A stretch of 64,000 bases of DNA from Adiantum capillus-veneris (lineage: Eukaryota; Streptophyta; Polypodiopsida; Polypodiales; Pteridaceae). Positions 10,132-19,776 of this stretch are shown here, in pieces. The notes under the pieces are model-generated. The model was not told the origin of the DNA, did not search any database, and saw only the letters and a program-made list of their open reading frames with translations. The position numbers and the translations under genes were made by a program. Where the stretch lies: positions 98,058,612 to 98,122,611 of the forward strand of contig CM043945.1 of NCBI GenBank assembly GCA_014529385.2, written 5' to 3'. Numbering within the stretch: the first letter of the stretch is position 1; each line of letters opens with the position of its first letter.

Positions 10132-11312
10132 TAAGACTTGCAATTATGGCGGATATTGATTAGATTGCGTTCATAATTAGGATTTACGTTGACGCATTAA
10201 TTTAAAATTGATGTAAGTAATCAATATACAAAATAGCTAGATTGATCATATACATTTTGTACAATGAGTTGTGTGCTTATATAGCACTTATGAGAGTGCA
10301 GCATGTCCAAATACATGGCATAGGAGGTGGCAGCCTTAGGTGAGAGGTAGTGGCATGTAGGTGGCACATAGGTAGTCATACAAAGTGTAAGGTTGCTTCC
10401 CACTAGATTGTGTGAGAGTAGCACCATTGCAAATAATGTGCAAACATACATCTTGATGTGAGCTTGATGCACATGTGCTTCATAGATGATGCCAATCCAT
10501 GAAAGAGGTTTTAGACACTGCCTATACGATATGTATATGGTAAGACCGTCCATCATGAAAAACACACACACGAGCACCAAATTTGGTATGTATGTGTATT
10601 TTTAGACGCTAGCCATATAGACTTCATCCTCGACAAATTGGACAAATGAAGAAAAACAACAACACCAACATTACGACTACAACACAACAAACAAGGATCA
10701 CATTACGCTAAGGATAAACCATTAATCCCTACATACTACATTACCCTCTATACTTGCATGATGTATCCAAATGTGAGCGAAACATGATGTATCCAATTTG
10801 AGAACCATGTTTACGTATCCAAAATGTGAACCCATGCATCCACCTAAGGAAGCCTTGTATGAACCATGACCTATTGAATCCATGGAGATCCATGCATGAT
10901 GTATCTTAGGCAATCCTAGAATGAAATCTGGTTTAAGGGGGCCATTTTAAACCTACTTCCATCCTATGCCTATGTGAACTGTCCCTTATGGTGCTTCTCA
11001 CACAATCTAGTGGGAAGCAACCTTACACTTTGCATGACTACCTATGTGCCACCTACATGCCACTACCTCTCACCTAAGGCTGCCACCTCCTATGCCATGT
11101 ATTAGGAGATGTGGCTCAACATGTGGCTTGATGCTGCACTCTCATAAGTGCTATATAAGCACATAGCTCATTGTACAAAATGTATATGATCAATCTAGCT
11201 ATTTTGTGTTAGTTTGTAGATTGATTGCTTGCATCAATATTAAATTAACATGTCAACGTAAATCCTAATTATGAACGCAACTAATCAATATCCGCCATAA
11301 TTGCAAGTCTTA
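10132..11312. mobile_element. Long terminal-inverted-repeat element (about 1.18 kb)
   Basis: The left arm (10132-10437) and right arm (10987-11312) are reverse complements of one another. They begin TAAGACTTGCAATTATGG and end CCATAATTGCAAGTCTTA, with a few base changes and a roughly 26-bp insertion in the right arm. Each arm carries a TATATAAGCAC-type motif. The core of about 550 bp has no recognisable transposase. The flanks (ATGGCAATTG left, TAGCAATGTC right) show only a weak 9-bp similarity, so a Mutator-like foldback MITE is the best but unproven classification. The insertion interrupts element A. Confidence 0.65.
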
Positions 11313-11544
11313 TAGCAATGTCATGGAGCATGACGCCCAAAATGCAAACAAAGGGAGCAGAGCAACAAAGAGAATATGTCATCATTGACATACTTGAAGA
11401 ATCGATTAAAACTGTTTCAAAGAAGCCGACTTGAGATAAAGCGCAAATGAAAGCATATATGAAGGAGAAAAGTATCCAAGTTCAAAGTCAAATGTTCAAA
11501 AAATGCAAGATCAAGAGAAGAACAAGGATACAAGAGAAGATTGA

Positions 11545-12171
11545 TTGTCTCCTACGAAGATCAAATTCAACATATGCGGAGAAACGACACTTAAAATCAC
11601 ATGTTCAATTGTGATAGATCCAGAAGCACAAAAGAATGTAATGCCTTATGGAACGTGGATCATGATGATGGGAAAGCCACCAATCAAAGAGCTAGAAGAA
11701 ACTGTGTACACAAGTTCAAAAATTTTGATTCCTAGCTTCAACGTGGCAGAAGCCATACTCAAGTTGAGTACTAGGGAGTATAAAGATACTTTCCGCATAA
11801 TCGACTCCCATCATATCAAAGAGAGTCTGATCTTGACAATAAGCTGGAGGAACATCTTCTTTCAACCACAAGGAAAATATTCAACAACAACACTAAAAGC
11901 TCCAGAAGAACTTCAGGTACATACAAACAAGAAACAACCAACCATTGCGGAAAAGGGTAAAGCTAAAGTAAATACTAAAGAAGATCAACCTCGCAAGATG
12001 ATTTTACCTTCAAAGAGCCTACATCAAACTTCCAATGAAGCTTCTACATCAAGAGCCACACCATCGACAATGCAATGGAAACGAAAGCAAAACCTCTATC
12101 ACCCAAGTTTCCATCGCAACAAAGCCTTCAAAAGAAGTCAAAGAAAATTAACCAAGTGTTGGTATTCATAG
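11545..12171 (+). CDS. ORF of 208 codons, possibly a degenerate retropepsin-like domain
   Basis: The frame begins at ATG 11548 (AGC-type context; the first codon counted at 11545 is not ATG). It encodes a segment with IVIDPEAQKNVMPYGTW, then GKPPIKELEETVY, and later HHIKESLILTISWRNIFF. This layout, an ID near the start, a turn with MPY.TW and a late LIL...W, resembles the retropepsin-like region of gypsy-type polyproteins (expected ILGRxW), but the catalytic DxG is absent. The C-terminal 80 residues are lysine-, serine- and threonine-rich. It lies inside element A, right of the inverted-repeat insertion. It could be A's own protein or a piece of another nested element. The family call is tentative. 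Confidence 0.35.
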   Translation: MSPTKIKFNICGETTLKITCSIVIDPEAQKNVMPYGTWIMMMGKPPIKELEETVYTSSKILIPSFNVAEAILKLSTREYKDTFRIIDSHHIKESLILTISWRNIFFQPQGKYSTTTLKAPEELQVHTNKKQPTIAEKGKAKVNTKEDQPRKMILPSKSLHQTSNEASTSRATPSTMQWKRKQNLYHPSFHRNKAFKRSQRKLTKCWYS

Positions 12172-13697
12172 AGCACATTAAAGTCAAAGACCCATTTTGG
12201 ATACATCAAGCATAGTTCAATTTCAACAATCAAAGGTCATCGGGTGGGTAGCATCAAATGAGTCAATCACTGCTCAGCGCTACTTCCAAGGAAACGCTAA
12301 TGTTTGGGCCAAAAAGCGTAAAGTAATAGCCTAGATCTACTCACCACAAGAAAGAAGTTCTCTCAAGAGAAAGCTGAGTTATCAACAAGAAAAAAACAAC
12401 TCACGCAGGCAAAGAACAACAACAAAAGGCAGGAGAAAAGACCTTCCAAGCAAGCAACACAAAAAGTATGGGTGTCAAAGTCAGACTTCAACAAAGCTAC
12501 CCAACACAAACAGATGCAGCAGCTATTAACTTAGTCAACGTCAGTTAATAGAAGCTGCTAAAGACCGAAGACGTATGAATGCACATCAAAGATCAAAGTA
12601 AAAAAGCAGTAAAGATTGGAGTTATACATTTTCCAGGTTTTTCTAAAATGGTTGCGTATTGTAAATTCTTGAATTATTTCAAGCCATTGTAATATTTTTA
12701 ATGTGTTACGCGCTCAATGGGAGTTCCAAGTTGTAAAGAATAGGTCACTTATTGTGCCTAAGTTGCAGATTTAGTAAGTGGTGAGCCCTAAAGGCCTTGA
12801 ACGGCCAAACATTGCATATTTTTACCCTAGGTATATAAGGCAGTGTGTAAAAGAAATTAGGGTTCTCAAGCTCATTTGTTGAGAGCACTCTTTGGTGAGA
12901 GCTCTTGAGGTGTGTGGCTATGGAGTCCTTGAGCTTCTCCTTGCTCACGAGACTTGATTAACACTAATCAATGATTCATTATCTCTCACTATGCCTTTCT
13001 CTTACTTCTTATGATTGCCTATGATGCTTAGATTAACTAGATCTTAAATAATTAGTGGTTAATCTCTCTCTAATCTTGTGTCATTGCCCTCTTTTGCTTG
13101 TGTGTGCATGTAGGTTTGATTGGAGTGTGGTGCTCGATAGATCTATGTGTGTGTGCTTGCGATTAGTGTGTTGCATGATAGGATTAGTGTTGTGTGTGTC
13201 TTGCAATCGTAGTGTGTGTGATTGGGTTGATTAGAGGTGAAGAAAAGTGGATATGGATATTGCCCTTCATTGCGGCTTAGCTCCTCCATAGGCCGAGAAG
13301 CTCACCTCGTAGAGTTAACCATTTGTGTTGTCACGATTAGCTCACTAACCGTGTGAGTGTTTCCATGCCCTAGCCGAGTAGCTCATCCCTCCGGATTGAT
13401 AATTTTGTTGGTCATTGGAGCTATTGCAACGATGGAACCCCCAACAGCAGCGGATGATTCCAGTCAAGCTACTGAAGCACAACGACTTTATGAAGGTAAC
13501 ACTCAAATATGATTACCAAAATGTGTAGCTCAATTTGGAACAACCAAGAGAAATCAGGCAGCATAAGCTTCTCTCCAAAAGCAAACAAAGAAAACCAACA
13601 TCCAGCAGAAGCCAACTGCAACCAAGGCTCTTGTATATCTTCCTTCTACATTAGCAGTAAGGCAATATCCACCCAAATCAATTATCAACGACTTGGA
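12172..13697 (+). other. End of element A interior, with an LTR-like stretch
   Basis: I see no coding sequence. From about 12690 to 13440 the DNA looks like an LTR leader: a TATA-like AGGTATATAAGG at about 12830-12841, a T-rich downstream region with TGTGTGTG runs, and ATTGGAGCTATTGCAACGATGG at its end, which recalls a primer-binding site. I could not find a partner LTR or a target-site duplication. The block 13440-13697 directly precedes the 3' LTR of A and shows no clear polypurine tract. Confidence 0.25.
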
Positions 13698-14509
13698 TGT
13701 GTAAATCCTAATTTCGGAGTAGCAGTCGATTCCCTGAGTTGTAATGATGTCATGATAATTGTAAAGGTCCGTGTGAGCTGTCCATTGGCCATTTAGAAAG
13801 CCCTAGGTATAAAGGTCAATAAATTTAATGTGAAAAAAGGCTTATCTTTAGAAGAAGAAAGGAGCTCTGAAAATGTACGCTCAAGCTACAAAGCTGCTCC
13901 AATTTGTAATCAACTTTTCTAATGATTGGGTAATCGGTTTTCAATTTTGAAACTTGCATTGTGTTCCTCTTTCCATGCTCTTTCATTCAAGTGTAAGCAT
14001 TTTTAGTTTTGTTGTGGTTTGCGACTACGCGTTACTGAGTCTTAATTGCATATTTTAGTGCTTAAATCAATATTTTTAGTCGTTTTGACCATAGGAGAGT
14101 GTTCTAGACCATAGGGCGACCTTTTTGGACTGATCTGTTGCAGTTTTCACGACCTTTTTCATGATGGATCGTGATTTTGGAACCTTGTCGGATTGCGATT
14201 AGACTTGGTAGGATAGTGCCCCTAGGTGTCTTATACCTCCTCCTAAAGTTTCATTGCATTTCAAGTCAGTTTCAAGTGCCGAAATGGCGTGATGACCTAG
14301 AACTGTGACAAAGGACATAGGCACATATCCCTGATCGTTGAGTGATTGATTTGCTTGTAGAGTTGTTGCGTTAGCTTGTTAGGTTCACTTCTTGATATTG
14401 ACAACCTCAAAGAGTCTTCTACCTTATCCGAGTCACTTCCCTGAGTATTGACATTATGTTAGTGCCATATAGCTATGCTACAGACGTCTATCGCGGTGAC
14501 CCGCTAACA
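13698..14509 (+). repeat. 3' LTR of element A (812 bp)
   Basis: It starts TGTGTAAATCC and ends CCGCTAACA. It shows the uninterrupted form of both target sites that were hit in the 5' LTR (ACGCGTTACTG near 14034-14044 and ACCATAGGAGAG near 14089-14100), which confirms both nested insertions. Confidence 0.85.
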
Positions 14510-15203
14510 ACGGTGTAGACATCTTCCTCAACAGAAATTTCCCACCCCAACTCGATTTCACGTCGAGTTCAACAAGTTGTTGGGGATAATTGGGTTCGAA
14601 AGGCGAGCCAGGTCAGCACTGGGTTGCTGCTATGGGAAAAGAGAGAGAGAAAGGGTATGCCACACTGCACAATAGAGTAACTTTTGATTGGAAATGCAAA
14701 CAAAATACAAAACCAATTGATTTTACTAACACTATCGAGAACTGATACACGTTTGTCAAGGAGTGTTGTTAACAACATTGTAAACTCAATTAATTGAGGT
14801 TAAGGAGTTTAAGCTCCCTTCACAAAAGCTAGGCCAAATTAATTTAGTATGCCCTTAGTTCGAGCGTCTATCGATACTCGGTATTGATGATTAAAATGCT
14901 TTAAATGATTTCAAAGATAAAAACAACGGCAAAGCTTCATCTAAGCTTCCTTTGTCTGCAAAAGGTCCTCCTTGCTTGCTTCCTTTCTTGCTTCATTTGT
15001 CCTTAAGCTTTCCAAATCTCTTCTGTTCTTTGCTTTTGAGAACTTTCTAAGCTCTTTTCTTCGTCTCGTCCTTCCCCTTGATGGTGTTAAAGATGGCGGC
15101 AAAGTTTCTATGTCACACTTCACCACCACATTGGCTTCAAGATCTCATGTGTAGCCTTTGAATTTTGCCCCGAAAATCCGAGTTTGAGAGAGAGAGTTTG
15201 AGC

Positions 15204-15207
<4 letters not shown>
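14510..15207. other. Intergenic DNA, nothing recognised
   Basis: Two short open frames (14569-14778 minus, 14941-15129 minus) have no recognisable features. The block 14941-15130 is pyrimidine-rich on the plus strand. Confidence 0.3.
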
Positions 15208-15302
<95 letters not shown>

Positions 15303-15444
15303 GAGACTTCTCCTCTGCTATCCCTTGTTAACCTACGGGCTTCAATTCCTCCCTTCCTTTGAGCCTCCTTTTTCTTCATGCCCTTGAGCCTCCTCTCCTT
15401 CATGCCCTCAAGCCTCCTCGCGTTGGTGCCCTTCCCTTCTTGCT

Positions 15445-15523
<79 letters not shown>
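15208..15523. repeat. Microsatellites: (GA)25, G43, spacer, (AG)38
   Basis: A (GA)n run at 15208-15257 passes almost directly into 43 consecutive G at 15259-15301. A second (AG)n run lies at 15448-15523. All apparent open frames here are translations of these repeats. Confidence 0.95.
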
Positions 15524-15527
<4 letters not shown>

Positions 15528-15699
15528 TCGTTTACCTTCTTCTTCCTTTCATTTTTTCACTATGCTCCTCTCTTTTCTTTTCTATTCACACTATTTCCCC
15601 CATGTTTGACTCTATGGACAGCCATTGCTATGCATAGTGGGTGGCCACACCCCCTTTTCCCTTGGGCGGCTAGAATGTCAAACAGCCTTTGATTAGTGC

Positions 15700-16149
15700 T
15701 CAAGCCCTTATGGGCACACCATATTTGGCATATATATCAACCAAAGCTTTGCTCCGCACGATATTTGGCATGCACACTGACCAAAGCATTGCCAACCACA
15801 TCGTTTTAGTCGGCTTCCACCTGCCATGTTGGACATTCTCTGCAATCAATGCTCTCCAAGTGATGAATTTTTAATTAATAAAACAAATTTTCAATAACTT
15901 AATCCGCTTTCATAAGGGCACCACATTTGACATACATATCAACCAAATTAATGTTGAGGCACCGTATAGGTCCGGACCTACTCCCAAGCCATCCAAAATT
16001 ATCCTGCCATTGTCCTATGTAGGATTTGTGTCGACTAATCCAATGCCGAGCTCAATTATTGCCTACTGAGCATATCCAACTACCAATGCACTGCAAGTGA
16101 TGACATTTTGGACAATATTCTCCTCGAGCACTTATTCTAATGCATTCCA
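15700..16149 (-). pseudogene. Pentatricopeptide-repeat (PPR, PLS-type) gene remnant
   Basis: On the minus strand several frames contain recognisable PPR pieces: NVITCSALVVGYAQ (about 16107-16066), NLVDMYVKCGALMKA (about 15949-15905), a piece like VITWRALIAEN (about 15870-15838), and SKALVDIYAKYG (about 15755-15720). PPR proteins bind organellar RNA, and the LVDMYAKCG and VxTWxALIxGYAQ signatures belong to land-plant PLS-class proteins. The pieces lie in different frames with stops between them, so this is a pseudogene. The upstream end (minus sense) is interrupted at 16149 by copia element C and resumes at 37153. Confidence 0.65.
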
Positions 16150-17445
16150 TGTTGGAATTAGGGTTGTAGAGAAACACACACAACTTGGAGAAGATGAAGG
16201 AAGCTCAAGGCACACAATAGAGAGTGTGTTACTTAGTGTGCAATGGAAAGATAGATAGCCCTAGAGTGATGGGCGTTGTCATGCTGTGACACGTACATAG
16301 TGGAAACGCATGCTACAAGAGTTATCTTGTAATTTTTTAGATACATAATTATCTTTCCTATAATGTACATATGCATATTTAAGTATAATAATAAGCCTTC
16401 TATCTCATCCTATTATTTTTCTCAAGGATAACATATCCTTACTTTACCATCAGAAAATACTATGGGAAAAGCATCAATAGCTCCGCCTCTTTAACTTGGG
16501 GCAAAAAGCATTGATTCTTTATTTCTACTATTTCATTATCATCTCACACCCTAGCTAGATCCTATATCTAGGGTAAACTCCAATATATATATATTCTATA
16601 TATTTTTTATACTTTTCTTATATTTCTTTATAAATAGCTACTAGGAGAGAATCAAATCCTAGTGGGACACTAGGTGGCATGATTTCAAAGATACACTTAT
16701 TTTAATGCATTATTGCAAGCATGATTACAAAACTTTGTCAAGGAGCAATGTCATGCTTTCATATGGCATGAGGTGTCCTTTGGAATTAAATGAAAGTCTA
16801 GGCTAAGGAGACCACATGAAGACTTTTGCTGCCATAAATGGACCCTATTTTGATGAATTTTTTACACAAGGTTCAAATCCGAATTGGAAAACGATTTTAG
16901 AATGAAAATCGTAGCTAATGAGCTGAAGTTTTTGCCCATATTTTTACTTTTTTATTTGGAGCCACGGTTGAGGAGATATGATCAAAATATTGGATCCCAG
17001 TCTGCCCACATCATGCAGGGGCAGCTCATTTCCAACTTTTCCAATTCCTGTTCACACTGGCTCCTCTCTTCTTGTGTAAACCCTTGGGGGTTCCCTTCAC
17101 CTATAAAAGGGGACCTCTTCTTCCTTGGAAGGAACTCAAGCATTCAAGCCATTGATGAGAGGAATTCTTGAGGGAGTGAGTAGTAATGCCTAATTGTACT
17201 TAGCCATTAACATAAGCCCAAGCCTACACTTTCTCCTAGAGGGAGACTAGCCATTCTTGCAACAAGCTAACCTTGGAAGATCAACTCTAATCAAAGAAGG
17301 TCTTGCACTTGGTGTATCAATCACAGTGGAATTATCCACTCTTCTTCTCTCTCCCATCAATAATGGTGCCGAAGGGTTTCAAGTAAGATGTGTTCTACAT
17401 TGATGTTTTCTTGATTTCTTGTTGTTTTCATTTTCATCTCTAATC

Positions 17446-17511
<66 letters not shown>

Positions 17512-17699
17512 CTAATCTCATCTCCTTAACCAAACCTATCTCTCTCATTCTTAGTAATTCATCCTCTCTAGGTTCTCTTGCTACAGGTACATCTCTCCCC
17601 GCAGTATCCTTATTGCCTACGGGCAAGAATAGGGCTTGGGAGGGAAACTTCTCATCTCTTCACTTCTCTCATATCTACATTTCTCACATACTATCCTAG

Positions 17700-17918
17700 A
17701 TGAATAACCCACATGATGATCATTTCTATCGCTTTCACTCTGTACGATCTATTAGAATTAACGTATGGATTAGCCGTAAAATACACTTTCAACAACGTAT
17801 AGTGTTTCTCTTCGGCCCTGAAAGGCTCAATGAAATACTTCTATCACCGGATCCCATCATACTACCTCTCATAGGATATAATTTTTCTTTTGATGTAAGC
17901 GTAGTTATCTTGCTATGA
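17700..17918 (+). CDS. LTR-encoded small ORF 1 (72 codons), unknown function
   Basis: ATG at 17700, TGA at 17916-17918. I recognise no known domain. The C-terminal 48 residues align without gaps to those of the next ORF, with about 23 identities; shared motifs are LFG, RLN, ILP, a Y then S.DV, and both end at the same column. Matching residues often use different codons (LFG is ctc ttc ggc here and cta ttt ggt in ORF 2; RLN is agg ctc aat versus aga ttg aat), as expected if the protein sequence has been kept. The frame is intact in both LTRs with two amino-acid differences. It lies about 590 bp downstream of the TATA box, so it would be in the element's 5' transcript. The stop overlaps the start of ORF 2 (ATGA). 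The preceding frame is also open from 17502 to a TAG at 17697-17699. Confidence 0.5.
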   Translation: MNNPHDDHFYRFHSVRSIRINVWISRKIHFQQRIVFLFGPERLNEILLSPDPIILPLIGYNFSFDVSVVILL

Positions 17919-18127
17919 GCCAAGAGGATTTGTACACACAATTAATCCCAATCACTAAACAAAATATATATATTATGGTAAGCACAAAACTACAATTCCA
18001 AAGAACAATTCGTAGCCTATTTGGTCAGCCAAGATTGAATGCCATTAACTCATCCATTAACCCTTTCATATTACCCATGATACGATATGACCATAGCCTT
18101 GATGTTTTCATCTTCGTATTGTTTTGA
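17915..18127 (+). CDS. LTR-encoded small ORF 2 (70 codons), paralogue of ORF 1
   Basis: ATG at 17915 overlaps the ORF 1 stop by four bases (ATGA), an arrangement that could allow reinitiation after termination. The product is a divergent copy of ORF 1 (period 215 bp in DNA, roughly half identical over 48 residues). It is basic in its first half (TKLQFQRTIRSLFGQPRLN) and ends in a hydrophobic LDVFIFVLF. It is identical in the 3' LTR copy at 26007-26219. No known family is recognised. Because it lies in the LTR, a full-length transcript would carry the pair at both ends. It could instead be a captured and duplicated host fragment. Confidence 0.5.
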   Translation: MSQEDLYTQLIPITKQNIYIMVSTKLQFQRTIRSLFGQPRLNAINSSINPFILPMIRYDHSLDVFIFVLF

Positions 18128-18330
18128 CATTCTCTTTTGCGTTCTTTCTTTGTGTGTGTGAATGCAAGAGAGAAAGAGTGAGTCTTCTTTGATTGCACTT
18201 CTTTCCAAACCCTAGTCTTCATGGCATCTATGGTTTAACTGCTTCATATAGTTTTTGTTGAGTTCTCTCACAAACTCTCATAGCCATAAGCCCGGTGCTT
18301 TCCTGGCAAGACCGCAAATTTCTCGACATA

Positions 18331-18350
18331 TTTTTGGTGAACCCGACGCG
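18331..18350 (+). promoter_or_regulatory. Primer-binding site of element B
   Basis: TTTTTGGTGAACCCGACGCG lies two bases after the LTR end and contains the TGG that pairs with a tRNA CCA end. I do not assign the tRNA. Confidence 0.6.
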
Positions 18351-18381
18351 AATCTGCTAGGGTGAGAGTTTGTGGGTAACC

Positions 18382-19461
18382 ATGGGTGATCATGTTGAGC
18401 AACAGGGTATGCATTTTGACCCAGCAACAATGCAAATGTTTCAAGCATTTGCAATGTTCATGCAACAACAACATGCTACTGAAAGAAGGGAGATTTCAGC
18501 AACGAAGGCCATACAAGCGGTCGTCAACAGAATGGATCAGTTCAATGGCAAAGATGTCACCAAGTACTTACGCGAGTATATGAAAGAGATGGAGCTGCAT
18601 CGCGTGTCAGAAGGTGAGATGATTCAAAGATTTGAGCTAGTTGTTGCTCCAGAAATTAGGGAGCATGTTAGGGCAATTAAAGATGGGCATGGGAGAAATT
18701 GGGAAGAACTCAAAGTAGCTTTAAAGGAGGAATATTTCATGGAGGACTCGGAGAGAGTGACCAAAAGGACATTCTTAAAATGGGTAGTCAAGCCAAAGCA
18801 AGGACTATCAATAACAGAGCTACTTAGGGAATTTGAGCGGCGCTATGCACAACTCACTAGGACAGAAAGGGCCACACTAGATGCAGAGAAGACAGATCTT
18901 TTCTTACAAGCTGCAGGTAAAGAGTTTCAAGAAAATTTGGAGCTTCTTCTTGAAGATAAAGATGTTGAGCAAGGACTAAAGACCGACTGGAATGAGTTTG
19001 AAGGTGCTGTCTCACTGCTTGCCAAACGACAAAGAAGAAGGGACAAGATGGTAGTAAACACTACAAGTCCTTCCACCTCAACTTCTGACAAAATGGTAAA
19101 GCTTACTTTTATCGCTCCTAAGTTTGATGAGTCCATGCTAGATGAGCTTGTGAAGGGAATGCGTGACTTGAAGGTGAATTTTGCAAAGCTTGAAGAAAAA
19201 GGCCAACCATTAGGGCCACTTCCTATGCAAAGACAACAGCCCAAAGAAGGGTTTGTTAATAGATGTATTTGGTGTGATAGTACAGACCATGTAAGAAGGG
19301 ATTGTGATGATTTTAGTGATGCTTTGTCAAAAGATGTTGTCTTTTTTAAGGATGGTAAAATCCACTTAAGAGAGACAGGTCTACCCTTGAGAACTAACTT
19401 TGGGAAGGGGGGAATGCAAACCTTAGTTGAAGATATGGCAACCAAGCATGCCACCTCTTAA
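18382..19461 (+). CDS. Element B gag protein
   Basis: The first ATG of the open frame is at 18382 (MGDHVEQQG). The product is about 359 residues: a glutamine-rich N-terminus, a helical capsid-type region (with YLREYMKEMELHRVSE and LLREFERRYAQL) and one zinc knuckle, CIWCDSTDHVRRDC (C-X2-C-X4-H-X4-C), encoded at about 19264-19305. Gag packages the element's RNA into particles. The frame ends at TAA 19459-19461 but stays open in the same frame to a second TAA at 19738-19740, and again from 19777 to 20757. This suggests one ancestral gag-protease frame, now interrupted. Confidence 0.85.
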   Translation: MGDHVEQQGMHFDPATMQMFQAFAMFMQQQHATERREISATKAIQAVVNRMDQFNGKDVTKYLREYMKEMELHRVSEGEMIQRFELVVAPEIREHVRAIKDGHGRNWEELKVALKEEYFMEDSERVTKRTFLKWVVKPKQGLSITELLREFERRYAQLTRTERATLDAEKTDLFLQAAGKEFQENLELLLEDKDVEQGLKTDWNEFEGAVSLLAKRQRRRDKMVVNTTSPSTSTSDKMVKLTFIAPKFDESMLDELVKGMRDLKVNFAKLEEKGQPLGPLPMQRQQPKEGFVNRCIWCDSTDHVRRDCDDFSDALSKDVVFFKDGKIHLRETGLPLRTNFGKGGMQTLVEDMATKHATS

Positions 19462-19740
19462 GTTGAGGCAGCTACTTATGGAGTAAAAATTGAACATTTT
19501 TGTGATGAAAAGGTGAGTGACCATCATGGTCAAATTTGGCCAAATGTCATGCAATTAGCTAAAAAGGGAAAGCTTACAAAAGAGATTCTACATGAAGCAG
19601 TTGATTGCATACGTCTAGAAACAGGATGGAATGATCCTGTGGACTCATTGTCAGTGCATGCCTACATTACAAAATGCCAACAAAATGAGGCAATTGTAGA
19701 AGAGAAGCGCAGACGTGAGAATGCTGATGAAGGACCATAA
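19462..19740 (+). pseudogene. Gag-protease linker of element B
   Basis: This continues in the same frame as gag after its TAA. It encodes about 92 residues with no recognised domain, including LHEAVDCIRLETGWNDP, which looks helical. It ends at TAA 19738-19740. The frame reopens immediately afterwards into the protease region. Confidence 0.55.
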
Positions 19741-19776
19741 AAAAGAGCTTCTAGAAGTGGGGGAAGAAGCGACTCA

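Larger units (their letters stand above)
160..14509 (+). mobile_element. Element A: old Ty3/gypsy-like LTR retrotransposon with nested insertions, no visible reverse transcriptase
   Basis: Two LTRs beginning TGTGTAAATCC and ending CGCTAACA bound an internal region of about 8.8 kb. Subtracting the nested elements and their duplicated target bases (495-3945 and 4012-4523) from the 5' LTR leaves 812 bp, exactly the length of the 3' LTR at 13698-14509. A primer-binding-site-like TTGGCACCGCTATCGGGG follows the 5' LTR. The interior holds a 3-kb leader with periodic palindromes, decayed gag and retropepsin-like pieces, a long inverted-repeat insertion and an LTR-like stretch. I find no reverse transcriptase, RNase H or integrase, so the copy is either non-autonomous or deleted. 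The LTRs differ at many positions, so it is old. The flanks TACTC (155-159) and ACGGT (14510-14514) do not form a target-site duplication. Confidence 0.8.
16277..18328 (+). repeat. 5' LTR of element B (2052 bp)
   Basis: It contains a TATA box CTATAAAAGGGG at 17101-17112, an (AT)n tract at about 17450-17503 and, downstream of the promoter, two overlapping small open reading frames at 17700-18127. It ends CTCGACA, followed after two bases by the primer-binding site. Confidence 0.9.

Noticed and set aside
9599-12171. Host aspartic-protease gene
   Set aside because: The retropepsin-like pieces lie between the LTRs of element A and lack catalytic motifs, so they are retroelement remnants.
15137-15637. 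Long open frames with runs of Ser-Leu, Arg-Glu, Gly or Pro
   Set aside because: They are translations of the (GA)n, (AG)n and poly-G tracts; the same applies to 53877-54273 and 50015-50317.
17357-17626. Minus-strand frame with Tyr-Ile repeats in the LTR of B (and 25419-25718)
   Set aside because: The repeat is the (AT)n tract; length differs between the LTRs exactly with the tract.
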